From CAYSHJ01 sp964589725 (lineage in GTDB: Bacteria; Planctomycetota; Planctomycetia; Planctomycetales; Planctomycetaceae): 12,065 nt of DNA. Both the position numbers and the translations under genes were made by a program. Under the pieces are notes generated by a model. That model worked only from the letters and a program-made list of their open reading frames with translations, ran no database searches and was not told where the DNA came from. Positions 5,536-12,065 of this stretch are shown here, piece after piece; position 1 is the stretch's first letter; every line of letters begins with the position of its first letter. Where the stretch lies: the NCBI GenBank assembly GCA_964589725.1, contig CAZPUJ010000228.1:1-12065 (forward strand), read 5' to 3'.

Positions 5536-6729
5536 ATGCCCATCGAAAAATCTCTCGACCGCAAACTGGCCGCGATCCATGCCGATCCGAGCGGCTGCAA
5601 AGAGTTCATCATTGCCGATGCGAAGGACGCCGACATGGCGTTCGGCATCGGGGCGCCGGGGAAGTCACCGGAGCGGCATGATGGTGAGTTGCGGTTCAAG
5701 ACGCTGGCTCAGTACCGGCAACAGATTCGCGACGTGATCGAGCAAGCCGCCGTCGACATCGTGCTGATGTCGGCCAGCACCAGTGAAGTCCTCACGATTC
5801 AAGAGCGGCTGTTCGACAACTCGCCCGTGACTCCGTCGGCTCGCGCGAATGATGCGAGCGACATCCATCTACCGCGCGGCGGGAAGCTTCACGCAGAGGC
5901 GGCTCGCCCGTTTCGTTCGGCGTCGCTCGATCACATGCAGTGCGGGCATATTGACTGCTCGCCGGATGAACGGCAACTCGGCGTTGAGCTCGGGCTGTAC
6001 TCAGTCACGTTCAACAATCAACTCGCGCTGGACCTCGACACGCTGCAACAGTTCAAAGAGTTTCGCGAGGAGTGCGAGCGGAAGCAGTTCCGCTACTTTT
6101 TGGAGATCTTCGATCCGAACGTCGCGGGCGCGGTCGCTCCCGACGCGACACCCGGGTTCATCAACGACATCGTCACGCGAACGCTGGCCGGCGTAACGAG
6201 TGCTGGCCGGCCGACCTTCCTCAAGATGGTCTATCACGGCCCACGAGCCATGGAAGAACTCGTGCGCTACGACCCGCACCTCGTGGTCGGAATCCTCGGC
6301 GGTTCGGCGGGGACGACGCTCGACGCCTTCCTGCTCATCAGCGAGGCTCAAAAGTACGGAGCTAAGGTCGCGCTCTTCGGCCGAAAGATCAACAACGCCG
6401 AACATCAGCTCGCGTTCATTCAGTTCCTGCGCTACATCACCGACGAAGTGATCGGCCCACACGAGGCCGTTCGCGCGTATCATGGCGTGTTGCAAGAACT
6501 GAAGATTGCCTCGCACCGCTCGCTCGAGGAAGACCTCACGCTGCAAACGAACGTCATGAGCTACGGCGGCAGCGGAACGACGATCAGTTTGCCGGCGGCG
6601 AAATCTGAGCCGTCCGAAACGAGTACGAACGGCGACTCCAGGAAACCTGATTTCGGCAAGATGACCTCCGCGCAACGCCTGGCTTATCACCAATCGCGGC
6701 TCAATCGCTTGTTTGGCGAGCGGACGTGA
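5536..6729 (+). CDS. TIM-barrel protein, class I aldolase-like (DeoC/LacD/DhnA type), with C-terminal helix
   Basis: A 397-residue protein of unproven function. Several strands read as a beta/alpha barrel: VDIVLMSAST (73-82), LGVELGLYSVTFN (148-160), FRYFLEIFDPN (186-195), RPTFLKMVYHG (225-235), LVVGILGGSAGTT (249-261) and AKVALFGRKI (276-285). The GGSAGTT and FGRKI segments resemble the phosphate-binding end of class I aldolases, and Lys230 is a candidate Schiff-base lysine. Residues 356-372 are a hydrophilic disordered linker, followed by a helix KMTSAQRLAYHQSRLNRLFG. That layout recalls a BMC encapsulation peptide, although the gene lies about 2 kb past the BMC operon. It starts 8 bp after the AbrB-like stop, so the pair is likely one operon; its own ribosome site is weak. 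Substrate unknown; sugar-phosphate cleavage is plausible only by fold. Confidence 0.6.
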   Translation: MPIEKSLDRKLAAIHADPSGCKEFIIADAKDADMAFGIGAPGKSPERHDGELRFKTLAQYRQQIRDVIEQAAVDIVLMSASTSEVLTIQERLFDNSPVTPSARANDASDIHLPRGGKLHAEAARPFRSASLDHMQCGHIDCSPDERQLGVELGLYSVTFNNQLALDLDTLQQFKEFREECERKQFRYFLEIFDPNVAGAVAPDATPGFINDIVTRTLAGVTSAGRPTFLKMVYHGPRAMEELVRYDPHLVVGILGGSAGTTLDAFLLISEAQKYGAKVALFGRKINNAEHQLAFIQFLRYITDEVIGPHEAVRAYHGVLQELKIASHRSLEEDLTLQTNVMSYGGSGTTISLPAAKSEPSETSTNGDSRKPDFGKMTSAQRLAYHQSRLNRLFGERT

Positions 6730-6758
6730 ATCATGTGTGGTCCAGGCCTCTCGCCTGC

Positions 6759-6893
6759 GGGTGCAAAACAGCATTTCCCCTGAGGCCGTCTGTAGCCCGA
6801 GCCCTTGTGGCTCGGAGGATTCCTTTTGTTCTGCGAATCATCCAGGCCACAAGGGCCTGGGCTACAGGATTCTGGAAATGCTGTTTTGCACCC
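6759..6893. repeat. Composite nested inverted repeat between convergent genes
   Basis: The outer arms 6759-6778 and 6874-6893 (GGGTGCAAAACAGCATTTCC and its exact complement) pair perfectly over 20 bp. Inside, 6791-6811 and 6846-6866 pair at 19 of 21 positions, with TGTAGCCC at one end and GCCCTTGTGGC at the other. The whole 135-bp element has the look of a non-autonomous palindromic repeat (MITE/REP-like). It sits between the 3' ends of two convergent genes, where it could also block readthrough both ways, though no U-tract is present. Confidence 0.85.
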
Positions 6894-6908
6894 CTCACCT
6901 GCGAGCGC

Positions 6909-8213
6909 TCACACCTGCGGTTCCCAGCCGGGGCGATACTCGCGACCCCACAGCTTCATCGCGTTGGGATCGTTGAGGATCTTTCGTGTCGCGGGATCGA
7001 AGTGAATCGTGCGGCCAGTGCGGTACGAGATGTTGCTGAGATGGCAAAGCAGGGTGCTCTTCTGGCCTTCCTCGATTTCGGAGTTCGGCGTCTGGCCGGT
7101 GCGGATGCATTCGAGAAAGTTACCGATATGCGTCTTGTCGCCTCCCTCGCTGGTTCCTTTGTCGGTCTCTTTGCCTTGCAGGTCGAGGATGCGGTAGCCG
7201 GGATCGGTGATCTGTAGCGTTCCTTTGTCGCCGTAGAACGTGACCGGCGGCAAACTCTCGCCGCGGCGCGGTTGGCAGCTACTGACATCCCAAGAGATTC
7301 CTTTGTCGCCGAAGTGGAATGTCGCCACGCCCGTGTCGGGCGTCTCTTGATCGTCATCAAAAGCGTACCGTCCGCCGACGAACGAGACGATGTTCGGGTA
7401 CTCGACGCCCAGACCCCAGCGAGCGACGTCCAGCGAATGAATGCCGTTGTTGGCCATCTCGCCCCCGCCGTAATGCCAATGCCAATGCCAGTTGTACGGG
7501 ATCAGGTTCGACTTGTACGGCCGTTCCGGAGCTGGGCCTTGCCACAAGCTGTAATCAAGATTCGCCGGCGGCGATACTTGCTCGCCGCGTCCGATCGGCG
7601 GCCGTGCACCGGTGTAGACACAGCGCGCGTACATGACTCGGCCGATCGCGGCGTCGCGCAACTTCTCGATCGCCTCGCGGATCGCCGGCCAACTGCGGCG
7701 TTGATTGCCCATTTGCACGACGCGGCGATGCTTGCGAGCCGCCGCGCCCATCATCTCCCCTTCAGCCGCGTTGTGGCTGCCGGGCTTCTCGACATACACG
7801 TGCTTGCCCGCACTGCACGCCAGGATCGTCGCCGGCGCGTGCCAATGGTTACAGGTGGCGATGAACATCGCGTCGACCGATTTGTCATCGAGCACCTTGC
7901 GAAAGTCACCCGCTCCTTGAGGTGCCTTGCCCCCTTTGTCGACGACGAACTTGATCCCATTTTCGAGCCGGTTGGAATCGACTTCGCAGAGATACGCGAT
8001 TTCGACGTTCTCCAGTTGCAACAGCGTCGAGACGTGGCCAAGTCCACGACTCAAGCCCATCACTGCGACCCGCAGCTTTTCGTTCGCCCCATCGGCGGCG
8101 CGAAGGGAACTGGCGGTCGACGAAGTCAACAAACCCGCTCCAAACGCAGCGCTGGCGTGCAAGAAATCTCGACGGTCGAGAATCGATGTCGAGGTCTGAG
8201 TGGTCGGCGGCAT
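6909..8213 (-). CDS. Tat-exported Gfo/Idh/MocA family oxidoreductase
   Basis: NAD(P)-dependent sugar or inositol-type dehydrogenase of a family greatly expanded in planctomycetes. Length is 434 residues. The N-terminus has a twin-arginine signal: RRDFL (14-18), a hydrophobic stretch to about 31, and a likely cleavage after SLRAA (36-40). The Rossmann part follows, with LRVAVMGLSRGLGH (47-60), FIATCNHWHAPA (117-128) and the family's EKP (142-144). The C-terminal domain holds NWHWHWHYGGGEMANNGIHSLD, giving His259 and Asp262 as the likely catalytic pair. The start at 8213 has GGAAGGA about 8 nt upstream. The His/Trp run is coded by a CCAATG hexamer array (about 7471-7490), which may be prone to slippage. 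Substrate unknown; glycan processing in the planctomycete periplasm is a family-based guess. Confidence 0.93.
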   Translation of the reverse strand: MPPTTQTSTSILDRRDFLHASAAFGAGLLTSSTASSLRAADGANEKLRVAVMGLSRGLGHVSTLLQLENVEIAYLCEVDSNRLENGIKFVVDKGGKAPQGAGDFRKVLDDKSVDAMFIATCNHWHAPATILACSAGKHVYVEKPGSHNAAEGEMMGAAARKHRRVVQMGNQRRSWPAIREAIEKLRDAAIGRVMYARCVYTGARPPIGRGEQVSPPANLDYSLWQGPAPERPYKSNLIPYNWHWHWHYGGGEMANNGIHSLDVARWGLGVEYPNIVSFVGGRYAFDDDQETPDTGVATFHFGDKGISWDVSSCQPRRGESLPPVTFYGDKGTLQITDPGYRILDLQGKETDKGTSEGGDKTHIGNFLECIRTGQTPNSEIEEGQKSTLLCHLSNISYRTGRTIHFDPATRKILNDPNAMKLWGREYRPGWEPQV

Positions 8214-8621
8214 GGCACGGTTCCTTCCCGGAGACAGAGTGGCTCTTTTGCGATGGGGGCAACCATGACCGAAGAATCGTTCCGCTCAGGCGGTCAACGC
8301 GGTCAGGTCTGTCGCATCAGAGTGACATTTTGCCGCCGCCACGTCCACTTCATGGGCTGGTTTTCTCCCCGAAGCAATGAAGGGGTCTGTCACCCTGAAA
8401 CGGCTGCAATAGCACCCGGCCCGTGGGCGTCGCCACTCGTTCGCTGCCGCAACGTGGCAGAATCATCCGTCGCAAGCCGGTCAAAGTTTGCGGGTTGAGT
8501 TGCTGGTACTGAATGCACGGACTGCGCGACCAGAGGCCAAGTTCGCAAAAGTCCGCTTGCAGCATTTCCGTCCAACTCGCAAGATAAGCACGCCTTGAGC
8601 CGCCATTCCTGGAGCACCGAC
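8214..8621. other. 408-bp gene-free stretch before the toxin-antitoxin pair
   Basis: It holds the upstream region of the oxidoreductase at its left end and copy A of the 59-bp direct repeat at 8477-8535. I found no convincing gene: the open frames on either strand are repeat-derived or have no recognisable motif. No clear sigma-70-like promoter or terminator stood out. Confidence 0.6.
8477..8535 (+). repeat. 59-bp direct repeat, copy A
   Basis: Aligns without gaps to 9293-9351 with 49 of 59 positions identical; the longest shared blocks are GCACGGACTGCGCGACC and TTGCGGGTTG. Both copies lie in the same orientation and flank the toxin-antitoxin genes. Divergence between copies suggests members of an old dispersed family rather than a fresh duplication. 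Confidence 0.8.
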
Positions 8622-8846
8622 ATGATCCGCGTCACTGGTCGCTATCAAAAGCAGTCCGTCGAACTCGACGCACCGCTGAGCTTGTCGGAGGGCACGATTG
8701 TCGAAGTCGTGGTGCGAGTGAAGGCTGAGCCCTCGACAATCGAGCACGATGAATTCACGGACATTGGCGTCGCGCGGCTGGAGGAAGAATGGGACAACCC
8801 CGAAGATGCAATCTACGACAATTGGAAGCAGCTCTATGGTCTATGA
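8622..8846 (+). CDS. Antitoxin of a type II TA pair (DUF104 / AF2212-like)
   Basis: A 74-residue protein that should bind and neutralise the toxin encoded just downstream. The N-terminal half MIRVTGRYQKQSVELDAPL, then LSEGTIVEVVVRV, fits the DUF104/AF2212-like pattern of a short beta barrel (I.a.Ye.G...ldpl.LpEG..VeV.v). The acidic tail LEEEWDNPEDAIYDNWKQLYG is typical of the toxin-wrapping part of such antitoxins. I chose ATG 8622, where the family's first strand begins, rather than an in-frame ATG at 8595. The gene overlaps the toxin by 11 bp, so translation is coupled. Confidence 0.85.
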   Translation: MIRVTGRYQKQSVELDAPLSLSEGTIVEVVVRVKAEPSTIEHDEFTDIGVARLEEEWDNPEDAIYDNWKQLYGL

Positions 8847-9168
8847 ACCGGGAGATGTCGTCTTCTTGCCGTTTCCTTATCGGGATCAATTGGCCGAAAG
8901 CGTCCGGCCAGCCGTGATCATTTCTCGGACGGACTTCAATAAGCGGGGCGATGTGATTGTTGCCGCTGTGACCACGCATCCTGCTCGATTACCGACCGAT
9001 ATCACGTTGCTCGACTGGCATGCCGCGAAACTGGTGAAGCCATCGACCGTGCGAATGCTGATTGCCACGGTCGCCGACGTTCGCATCGTCCATCATGTTG
9101 GCCATCTCACCGATCGCGATTGGGCTGCGGTTCAACAGCAACTTGTGAACGTGATCGCCGGCACTTGA
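8836..9168 (+). CDS. PemK/MazF-family endoribonuclease toxin
   Basis: Predicted ribosome-independent mRNA interferase, 110 residues. Family marks are the start YEPGDVVFLPFPYRDQ (GDVv...fPf), SVRPAVIIS (the RP.vVis element), VIVAAVTTHP in the central sheet, and LVKPSTVRM, which matches the conserved lysine-containing L.kpS.vr segment. The start ATG 8836 overlaps the antitoxin end by 11 bp in another frame; a longer frame from 8749 would lie wholly within the antitoxin. Order antitoxin-then-toxin is the usual one. The toxin looks intact, so the pair is probably active. Confidence 0.93.
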   Translation: MVYEPGDVVFLPFPYRDQLAESVRPAVIISRTDFNKRGDVIVAAVTTHPARLPTDITLLDWHAAKLVKPSTVRMLIATVADVRIVHHVGHLTDRDWAAVQQQLVNVIAGT

Positions 9169-9292
9169 GGTGCGCGGACTCGAGATTCAAAGTCGCCGTT
9201 CGGCAATGAGCAATCGTCGTATCAGGTTGTTTTGGGCTGCCTCCAAGACTTGAGGCAAATTGAGCCAATTGCCCGCCGATCGTGCTTTTCTA

Positions 9293-9351
9293 CCCGTTAA
9301 AGCTTGCGGGTTGGGTGGCCGAAACTGATTGCACGGACTGCGCGACCGGAG
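9293..9351 (+). repeat. 59-bp direct repeat, copy B
   Basis: Partner of 8477-8535, 49 of 59 bases identical, same orientation, lying 125 bp after the toxin stop codon. The two copies bracket about 760 bp that includes the whole TA module. Confidence 0.8.
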
Positions 9352-9380
9352 TGCGCAGTGCTGTTGGCACAAATGAACCA

Positions 9381-9458
9381 GGCGACCCGATGGGCGTCAG
9401 CCCTCGGACGGTTGCGTGGATCACGGAATGTCCGGGGGCTGACGCCCACCGGCTCGCC
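9381..9458. repeat. 29-bp imperfect inverted repeat
   Basis: Arms 9381-9409 and 9430-9458 pair at 26 of 29 positions around a 20-nt loop; the conserved core is TGGGCGTCAGCCC. It lies beside the UDG-like remnant, on the side where its missing part should be. Probably a dispersed palindromic repeat. Confidence 0.85.
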
Positions 9459-9499
9459 AGATTGGTCACACGAAAAGGCAGGGATCGCCATGTTGTGGG

Positions 9500-9697
9500 A
9501 CTCGTGGTGGAACGTGTGGCGGGGTCGTTCGCTCCCGAAACGTCGTCGCGTGGCGAGTGGGTCGTCGCTGAAGCGAGCGGCGGACGTCGCCAGTGCTTGG
9601 TCGAAGCAACCAACCGTTGCCGCAATCGGGAACAACGCTCACACGCCACGATCTGGCTGTTGAGTTTGTTCCAGAGTTCGTTGGATGTCTTGGGCAT
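9500..9697 (-). pseudogene. Probable remnant of a family 4/5 uracil-DNA glycosylase gene
   Basis: Read on the minus strand from ATG at 9697, the first 30 or so codons give NELWNKLNSQIVACERCSRLRQ and then VASTK. This matches the start of [4Fe-4S] uracil-DNA glycosylases, including the CxxC that supplies two cluster ligands. Beyond that no frame restores the expected GD, GLAPA or later Cys motifs, and the sequence runs into the 9381-9458 repeat, so only a 5' stub remains. The left edge is approximate. The match is short; it could be chance, but the order of residues is specific. It is divergent from the exonuclease gene, another nucleic-acid enzyme. Confidence 0.4.
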
Positions 9698-9867
9698 AGT
9701 GATTTGCGATGTTGTGTTTGCTGATGGACAACGGACGGCAAAGTGTCCCGTTGCGAGCAGATCGTGGCGACCGTACAACGGTTCCGAACAACTTCGAGGT
9801 TCGTAATTTTGCGGATAAAATATCGCCTGCCACAACGAGAGAATGACGTCTAAGCTGGATAACAACC

Positions 9868-11127
9868 ATGTCGCATCTTGCTGTGATTGATGTTGAAACA
9901 ACGGGTCTCAATCCGTATCGGCACGACCGCGTTGTCGAGATAGCCGCCGTTGTGATTGAGCCGGAGGGACGTGTTGTTCGTGAATTCTGTTCTTTGATCA
10001 ATCCCGAAAGAGACATTGGCCCAACCAGCATTCACGGCCTTGCGGCAAGTGACGTCTCGTCAGCGCCCCGATTTGCAGATATCGCGGGAACGTTGCTTGA
10101 TGTTGTCGAAGATTGTGTCGCTTTAGCAGGCCACAACATTCGCTTCGATCATTCATTCATGGTTGCGGAGTTTGAACGATTGGGACATCGGTTTCCGGAC
10201 GGGCCAACGCTTTGCACTCTACAGCTTGCTGGCGGAGGCAGCCTTTCGGCGTGCTGTTCCTGCTTCGATATTCCGTTCAAAGGACAGGCGCACTCAGCGT
10301 TGGATGACGCGAGAGCGACGGCACATTTGCTCGCAAGACTGTTGGCCGATGAACCACGCCGTTTGAACGAATTGGCGCTACAATCATCGATCGCTTGGCC
10401 GCAAGTCCCCAAGTCTGCGATTCAGCCATTAACTCGTGACGACTCACGACGACGACAGGATGAGCCACCGAGCTATTTGCAGAAGTTACTGGTCCGGGCC
10501 GGATCAGACTTGGCACCAAGTACCGATGACTCTGCCGTGCTCGCATACAGCGCTCTGCTTGACCGTGTGCTTGAAGATCGGCGAATTGACGACACCGAAG
10601 GGGAGGCGTTGTTGGAAATCGCAACACGGTGGGGAATCGACGGTAACCAGATTCAGAACACACACAGGAACTATCTTCACCAATTGGCAATCGTGGCTTT
10701 GGCTGATGGGATCGTCACTGATGCCGAACGCCGTGATCTCGCGCTTGTGGCCAAGCTTGTTGGCATACGACACACGAGCCTCGACGAAATGCTCGACCGT
10801 GCTGCTCAAAAACTGTCGGACATACCGTCTTTGCGTCGGTCGGCACCTTCTCATCAGGGGCGAGAAGATCTAAATGACAAACGGGTGTGCTTTACGGGGG
10901 AGTCTCAATGTCGCCTCGGCGGCGAATTGATTACTCGTGACATGGCCGCGGCGTTGGTAACTCGGGGAGGCATGGTGGCCGTTGAATCGGTGACAAAGAA
11001 GCTGGACCTGCTTGTGATCGCCGATCCCCACTCGCAATCAGGCAAAGCTAACAAGGCACGACAATACGGAATTCGAATCATGCACGAACCGTTATTCTGG
11101 AAGTCGTTGGGAGTAGAGGTGGAATGA
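9868..11127 (+). CDS. DnaQ-like DEDDh 3'-5' exonuclease fused to TerB-like and BRCT domains
   Basis: A 419-residue, probably cytoplasmic nuclease. Residues 1-160 are the exonuclease: Asp8 and Glu10 in VIDVETTGL, Asp94 in GHNIRFDHSF, and His142 with Asp147 in AHSALDDARA complete the DEDDh set. Residues about 222-318 resemble a TerB-like helical domain, with two acidic segments, LEDRRIDDTEGEALLEIA and LADGIVTDAERRDLALVA, showing the D.....d..E..l pattern. Residues 335-416 form a BRCT domain: LNDKRVCFTGE, ITRDMAAALVTRGG, KKLDLLVIAD, SGKANKARQYGIRIM and FWKSLG. Similar exonuclease/BRCT proteins occur in other phyla. By eye the codon choice is more AT-tolerant than in the BMC genes, which with the surrounding repeats hints at transfer. 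It overlaps the next gene by 4 bp. Confidence 0.88.
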   Translation: MSHLAVIDVETTGLNPYRHDRVVEIAAVVIEPEGRVVREFCSLINPERDIGPTSIHGLAASDVSSAPRFADIAGTLLDVVEDCVALAGHNIRFDHSFMVAEFERLGHRFPDGPTLCTLQLAGGGSLSACCSCFDIPFKGQAHSALDDARATAHLLARLLADEPRRLNELALQSSIAWPQVPKSAIQPLTRDDSRRRQDEPPSYLQKLLVRAGSDLAPSTDDSAVLAYSALLDRVLEDRRIDDTEGEALLEIATRWGIDGNQIQNTHRNYLHQLAIVALADGIVTDAERRDLALVAKLVGIRHTSLDEMLDRAAQKLSDIPSLRRSAPSHQGREDLNDKRVCFTGESQCRLGGELITRDMAAALVTRGGMVAVESVTKKLDLLVIADPHSQSGKANKARQYGIRIMHEPLFWKSLGVEVE

Positions 11128-11486
11128 ATATGGATTCTTCTTTGAATCGCGCCGTTGAGATTCCTATTCGATGTGGGCTAAGTACGGATGAGTTATGGTC
11201 TGGCCCTGATCGAGGGCTGATCTGGTGCTGGGAACGAGGTCGTCAAAAGCGAGTCGAAGATCCTATGTTGGCGACACAAGCATCGAACGGGGAACTCATC
11301 CGACTCGTTTGGAAACGTGGCACGTTTCAGTATCTCGCAACTTGGCAAGGTATCCGAGGCGAGAACTTGGATCTCGCATTGGACAGCGAACGGACAATTG
11401 TCTGCGCGGTGTCAGGCAAAAGCTTCGTGTTTAAGGCAGGTGTGCTTCCGGAGGAAGAACCTGAAACAGAAAGCCTGCCTACATGA
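11124..11486 (+). CDS. Hypothetical protein coupled to the exonuclease
   Basis: I do not recognise this 120-residue protein. Its start overlaps the exonuclease stop (ATGA), a second ATG lies at 11130, and the pair should be translated together. Visible features are WCWERGRQKR (34-43), a stretch of alternating hydrophobic residues from 58 to 104 suggesting a small beta-rich fold, and an acidic tail EEEPETES. There is no signal peptide or membrane segment. The coupling suggests a partner or regulator of the exonuclease, but this is inference from position only. The last codons resemble part of the repeat arm at 2642-2655, so the tail may be repeat-derived. Confidence 0.65.
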   Translation: MNMDSSLNRAVEIPIRCGLSTDELWSGPDRGLIWCWERGRQKRVEDPMLATQASNGELIRLVWKRGTFQYLATWQGIRGENLDLALDSERTIVCAVSGKSFVFKAGVLPEEEPETESLPT

Positions 11487-11514
11487 GTGTGGCCGTTGGT
11501 GAAGCCACAGATGG

Positions 11515-11897
11515 CTACGACAGCAATTTGCGAATCGGTTCGCCGCAGGGCAGGATGGGCATGGGGCGTCCGCTGAGATTGCGGAGTTCTTGGTGTGGGT
11601 TCACACCGAGGAATTGGTAGATCGTGGCCAGCAGGTCGATTGGATGCAGCGGATGGTTGCGTGGTCGCTCGCCGCGCGAATCGGTTTCGCCGATCACTTG
11701 GCCCATGCGGAAGCCTTCGCCGGAGAGCAGGACCGGGTTGGTTTCGGGATGATGGCCTCGGCTTGATTGGCCGTTGTGATAGAAGATCCGCGGAGTGCGA
11801 CCGAATTCGCCAACGATGACCAGCAACCCGCGGCGGTCCAAGCCGTTGGCGTACAAGTCCTCGATCAGCGCAGAGATGGTTTGATCGTACGGCGGCA
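11515..11897 (-). pseudogene. C-terminal part of a DUF1501 protein, truncated
   Basis: DUF1501 proteins are exported sulfatase-like proteins abundant in planctomycetes, often paired with DUF1549/DUF1553 cytochrome-type partners; their role is unsettled. The visible part reads PYDQTISALIEDLY, then LLVIVGEFGRTPRI, QSSRGHHPETNPVLLSGEGFRMGQVIGETD, HPIDLLATIYQFLGVNP and the terminal SGRPMPIL...GEPIRKLL, which is the standard C-terminal third of the family. A full protein has roughly 400-480 residues, so about 300 are missing. Upstream of about 11897 the frame stays open but gives proline/arginine-rich sequence without the expected W-D-H motif, and the opposite strand begins to look coding. The gene is therefore cut by a rearrangement or by an assembly join. 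Confidence 0.8.
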
Positions 11898-12065
11898 GAC
11901 ACGAGCATTGTGCTGAGCGATGGAGCGGGAGACGATTCGCTGTCGGGCGGCGGTGGAACGGATCGGTTGGTGGAAGAGATCGCGGCTCCGAGCGATCCGG
12001 CGGGGGTCTCGGTCGTGAAGCTCGCGCGAACAGATCTCAAAACGAAATACACAATGACCGGACTC
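11898..12065 (+). CDS. Fragment of an RTX-like/extracellular repeat protein, open at both ends
   Basis: In frame from 11898 the + strand reads DTSIVLSDGAGDDSLSGGGG, then TDRLVEEIAAP, VVKLARTDL and TMTGL with no stop to the window end. The GAGDDSLSGGGGTD stretch resembles the Gly-Asp nonapeptide of RTX (hemolysin-type calcium-binding) proteins, common in large secreted planctomycete proteins. No start codon or ribosome site of its own is evident; it appears to be an internal piece joined head-on to the DUF1501 fragment. Limits are approximate. Confidence 0.4.

Larger units (their letters stand above)
9169..9867. other. About 700 bp without an intact gene; repeats and a gene remnant
   Basis: It contains copy B of the direct repeat (9293-9351), an inverted repeat (9381-9458) and the probable uracil-DNA glycosylase remnant (about 9500-9697, minus strand). 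The right end must carry the promoter of the exonuclease gene. The other open frames overlap the repeats and show no recognisable domain. Confidence 0.6.

Noticed and set aside
7272..8498. 408-codon open frame on the plus strand opposite the Gfo/Idh/MocA gene
   Set aside because: The minus-strand protein has a Tat signal and complete family motifs; the plus reading has none.
8350..8635. Small minus-strand frames containing SVH/SVQ-S-ATQPA peptides
   Set aside because: These peptides arise from translating the 59-bp direct repeat and occur at both copies.
8214..9867. Complete insertion sequence around the TA genes
   Set aside because: No transposase frame or DDE motif is present; the repeats are short and non-coding.
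9290..9901. 203-codon minus-strand frame read as one gene
   Set aside because: It runs through an inverted repeat and the direct repeat copy B; only its middle part shows a UDG-like stub, which is listed as a remnant.
11430..11480. Possible copy of the 2591-2655 inverted repeat at the end of the 120-residue gene
   Set aside because: Only about a dozen bases of one arm match and the other arm is poor, so a separate repeat feature is not supported.
1..12065. CRISPR array, tRNA or rRNA genes
   Set aside because: No regularly spaced identical repeats and no cloverleaf or rRNA-like segment were seen on either strand.

Overview
The window looks like a planctomycete chromosome (phylum Planctomycetota). 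Its first 3.6 kb matches the 3' part of a PVM-type bacterial microcompartment (BMC) operon, the kind described in Planctomycetes and Verrucomicrobia for L-fucose and L-rhamnose breakdown. The rest also fits: a Tat-exported Gfo/Idh/MocA oxidoreductase, a DUF1501 fragment, a Uma2 protein and many dispersed palindromic repeats.

Region 1 (1-3559, all +) is the BMC operon, entered from outside the window. In order: the 3' part of a CoA-acylating aldehyde dehydrogenase, a BMC-P (EutN/CcmL) vertex protein, an RpiB-like protein with a putative N-terminal encapsulation helix, a second BMC-P, and a class II aldolase with a C-terminal encapsulation helix. By family knowledge the aldolase would split fuculose- or rhamnulose-1-phosphate into DHAP and lactaldehyde. 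The aldehyde dehydrogenase would turn the reactive aldehyde into an acyl-CoA inside the shell, and the BMC-P proteins would cap the shell vertices. Shell hexamers and other enzymes must lie upstream. Three of the operon's gene boundaries carry a repeat or hairpin, and a 113-bp nested palindrome lies in frame inside the RpiB-like gene.

Region 2 (3635-6729) holds a Uma2-family protein (+), a convergent nitrilase-superfamily amidohydrolase (-), and a two-gene + unit: an AbrB/MazE-like small protein, then a TIM-barrel aldolase-like protein ending in a flexible linker and a helix.

Region 3 (6759-8213) has a composite palindromic element between convergent genes, then the Tat-exported oxidoreductase (-).

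Region 4 (8214-9867) is accessory DNA: a DUF104-type antitoxin with an overlapping PemK/MazF toxin, flanked by two copies of a diverged 59-bp direct repeat, then another inverted repeat and a probable remnant of a uracil-DNA glycosylase gene.

Region 5 (9868-12065) has a DEDDh exonuclease / TerB-like / BRCT fusion coupled by a 4-bp overlap to an unknown 120-residue protein. Next is a truncated DUF1501 gene (-) that ends abruptly near 11897, where an open RTX-like + frame begins and runs off the window. This suggests a rearrangement or an assembly join.

All assignments come from reading the sequence; no searches were run.
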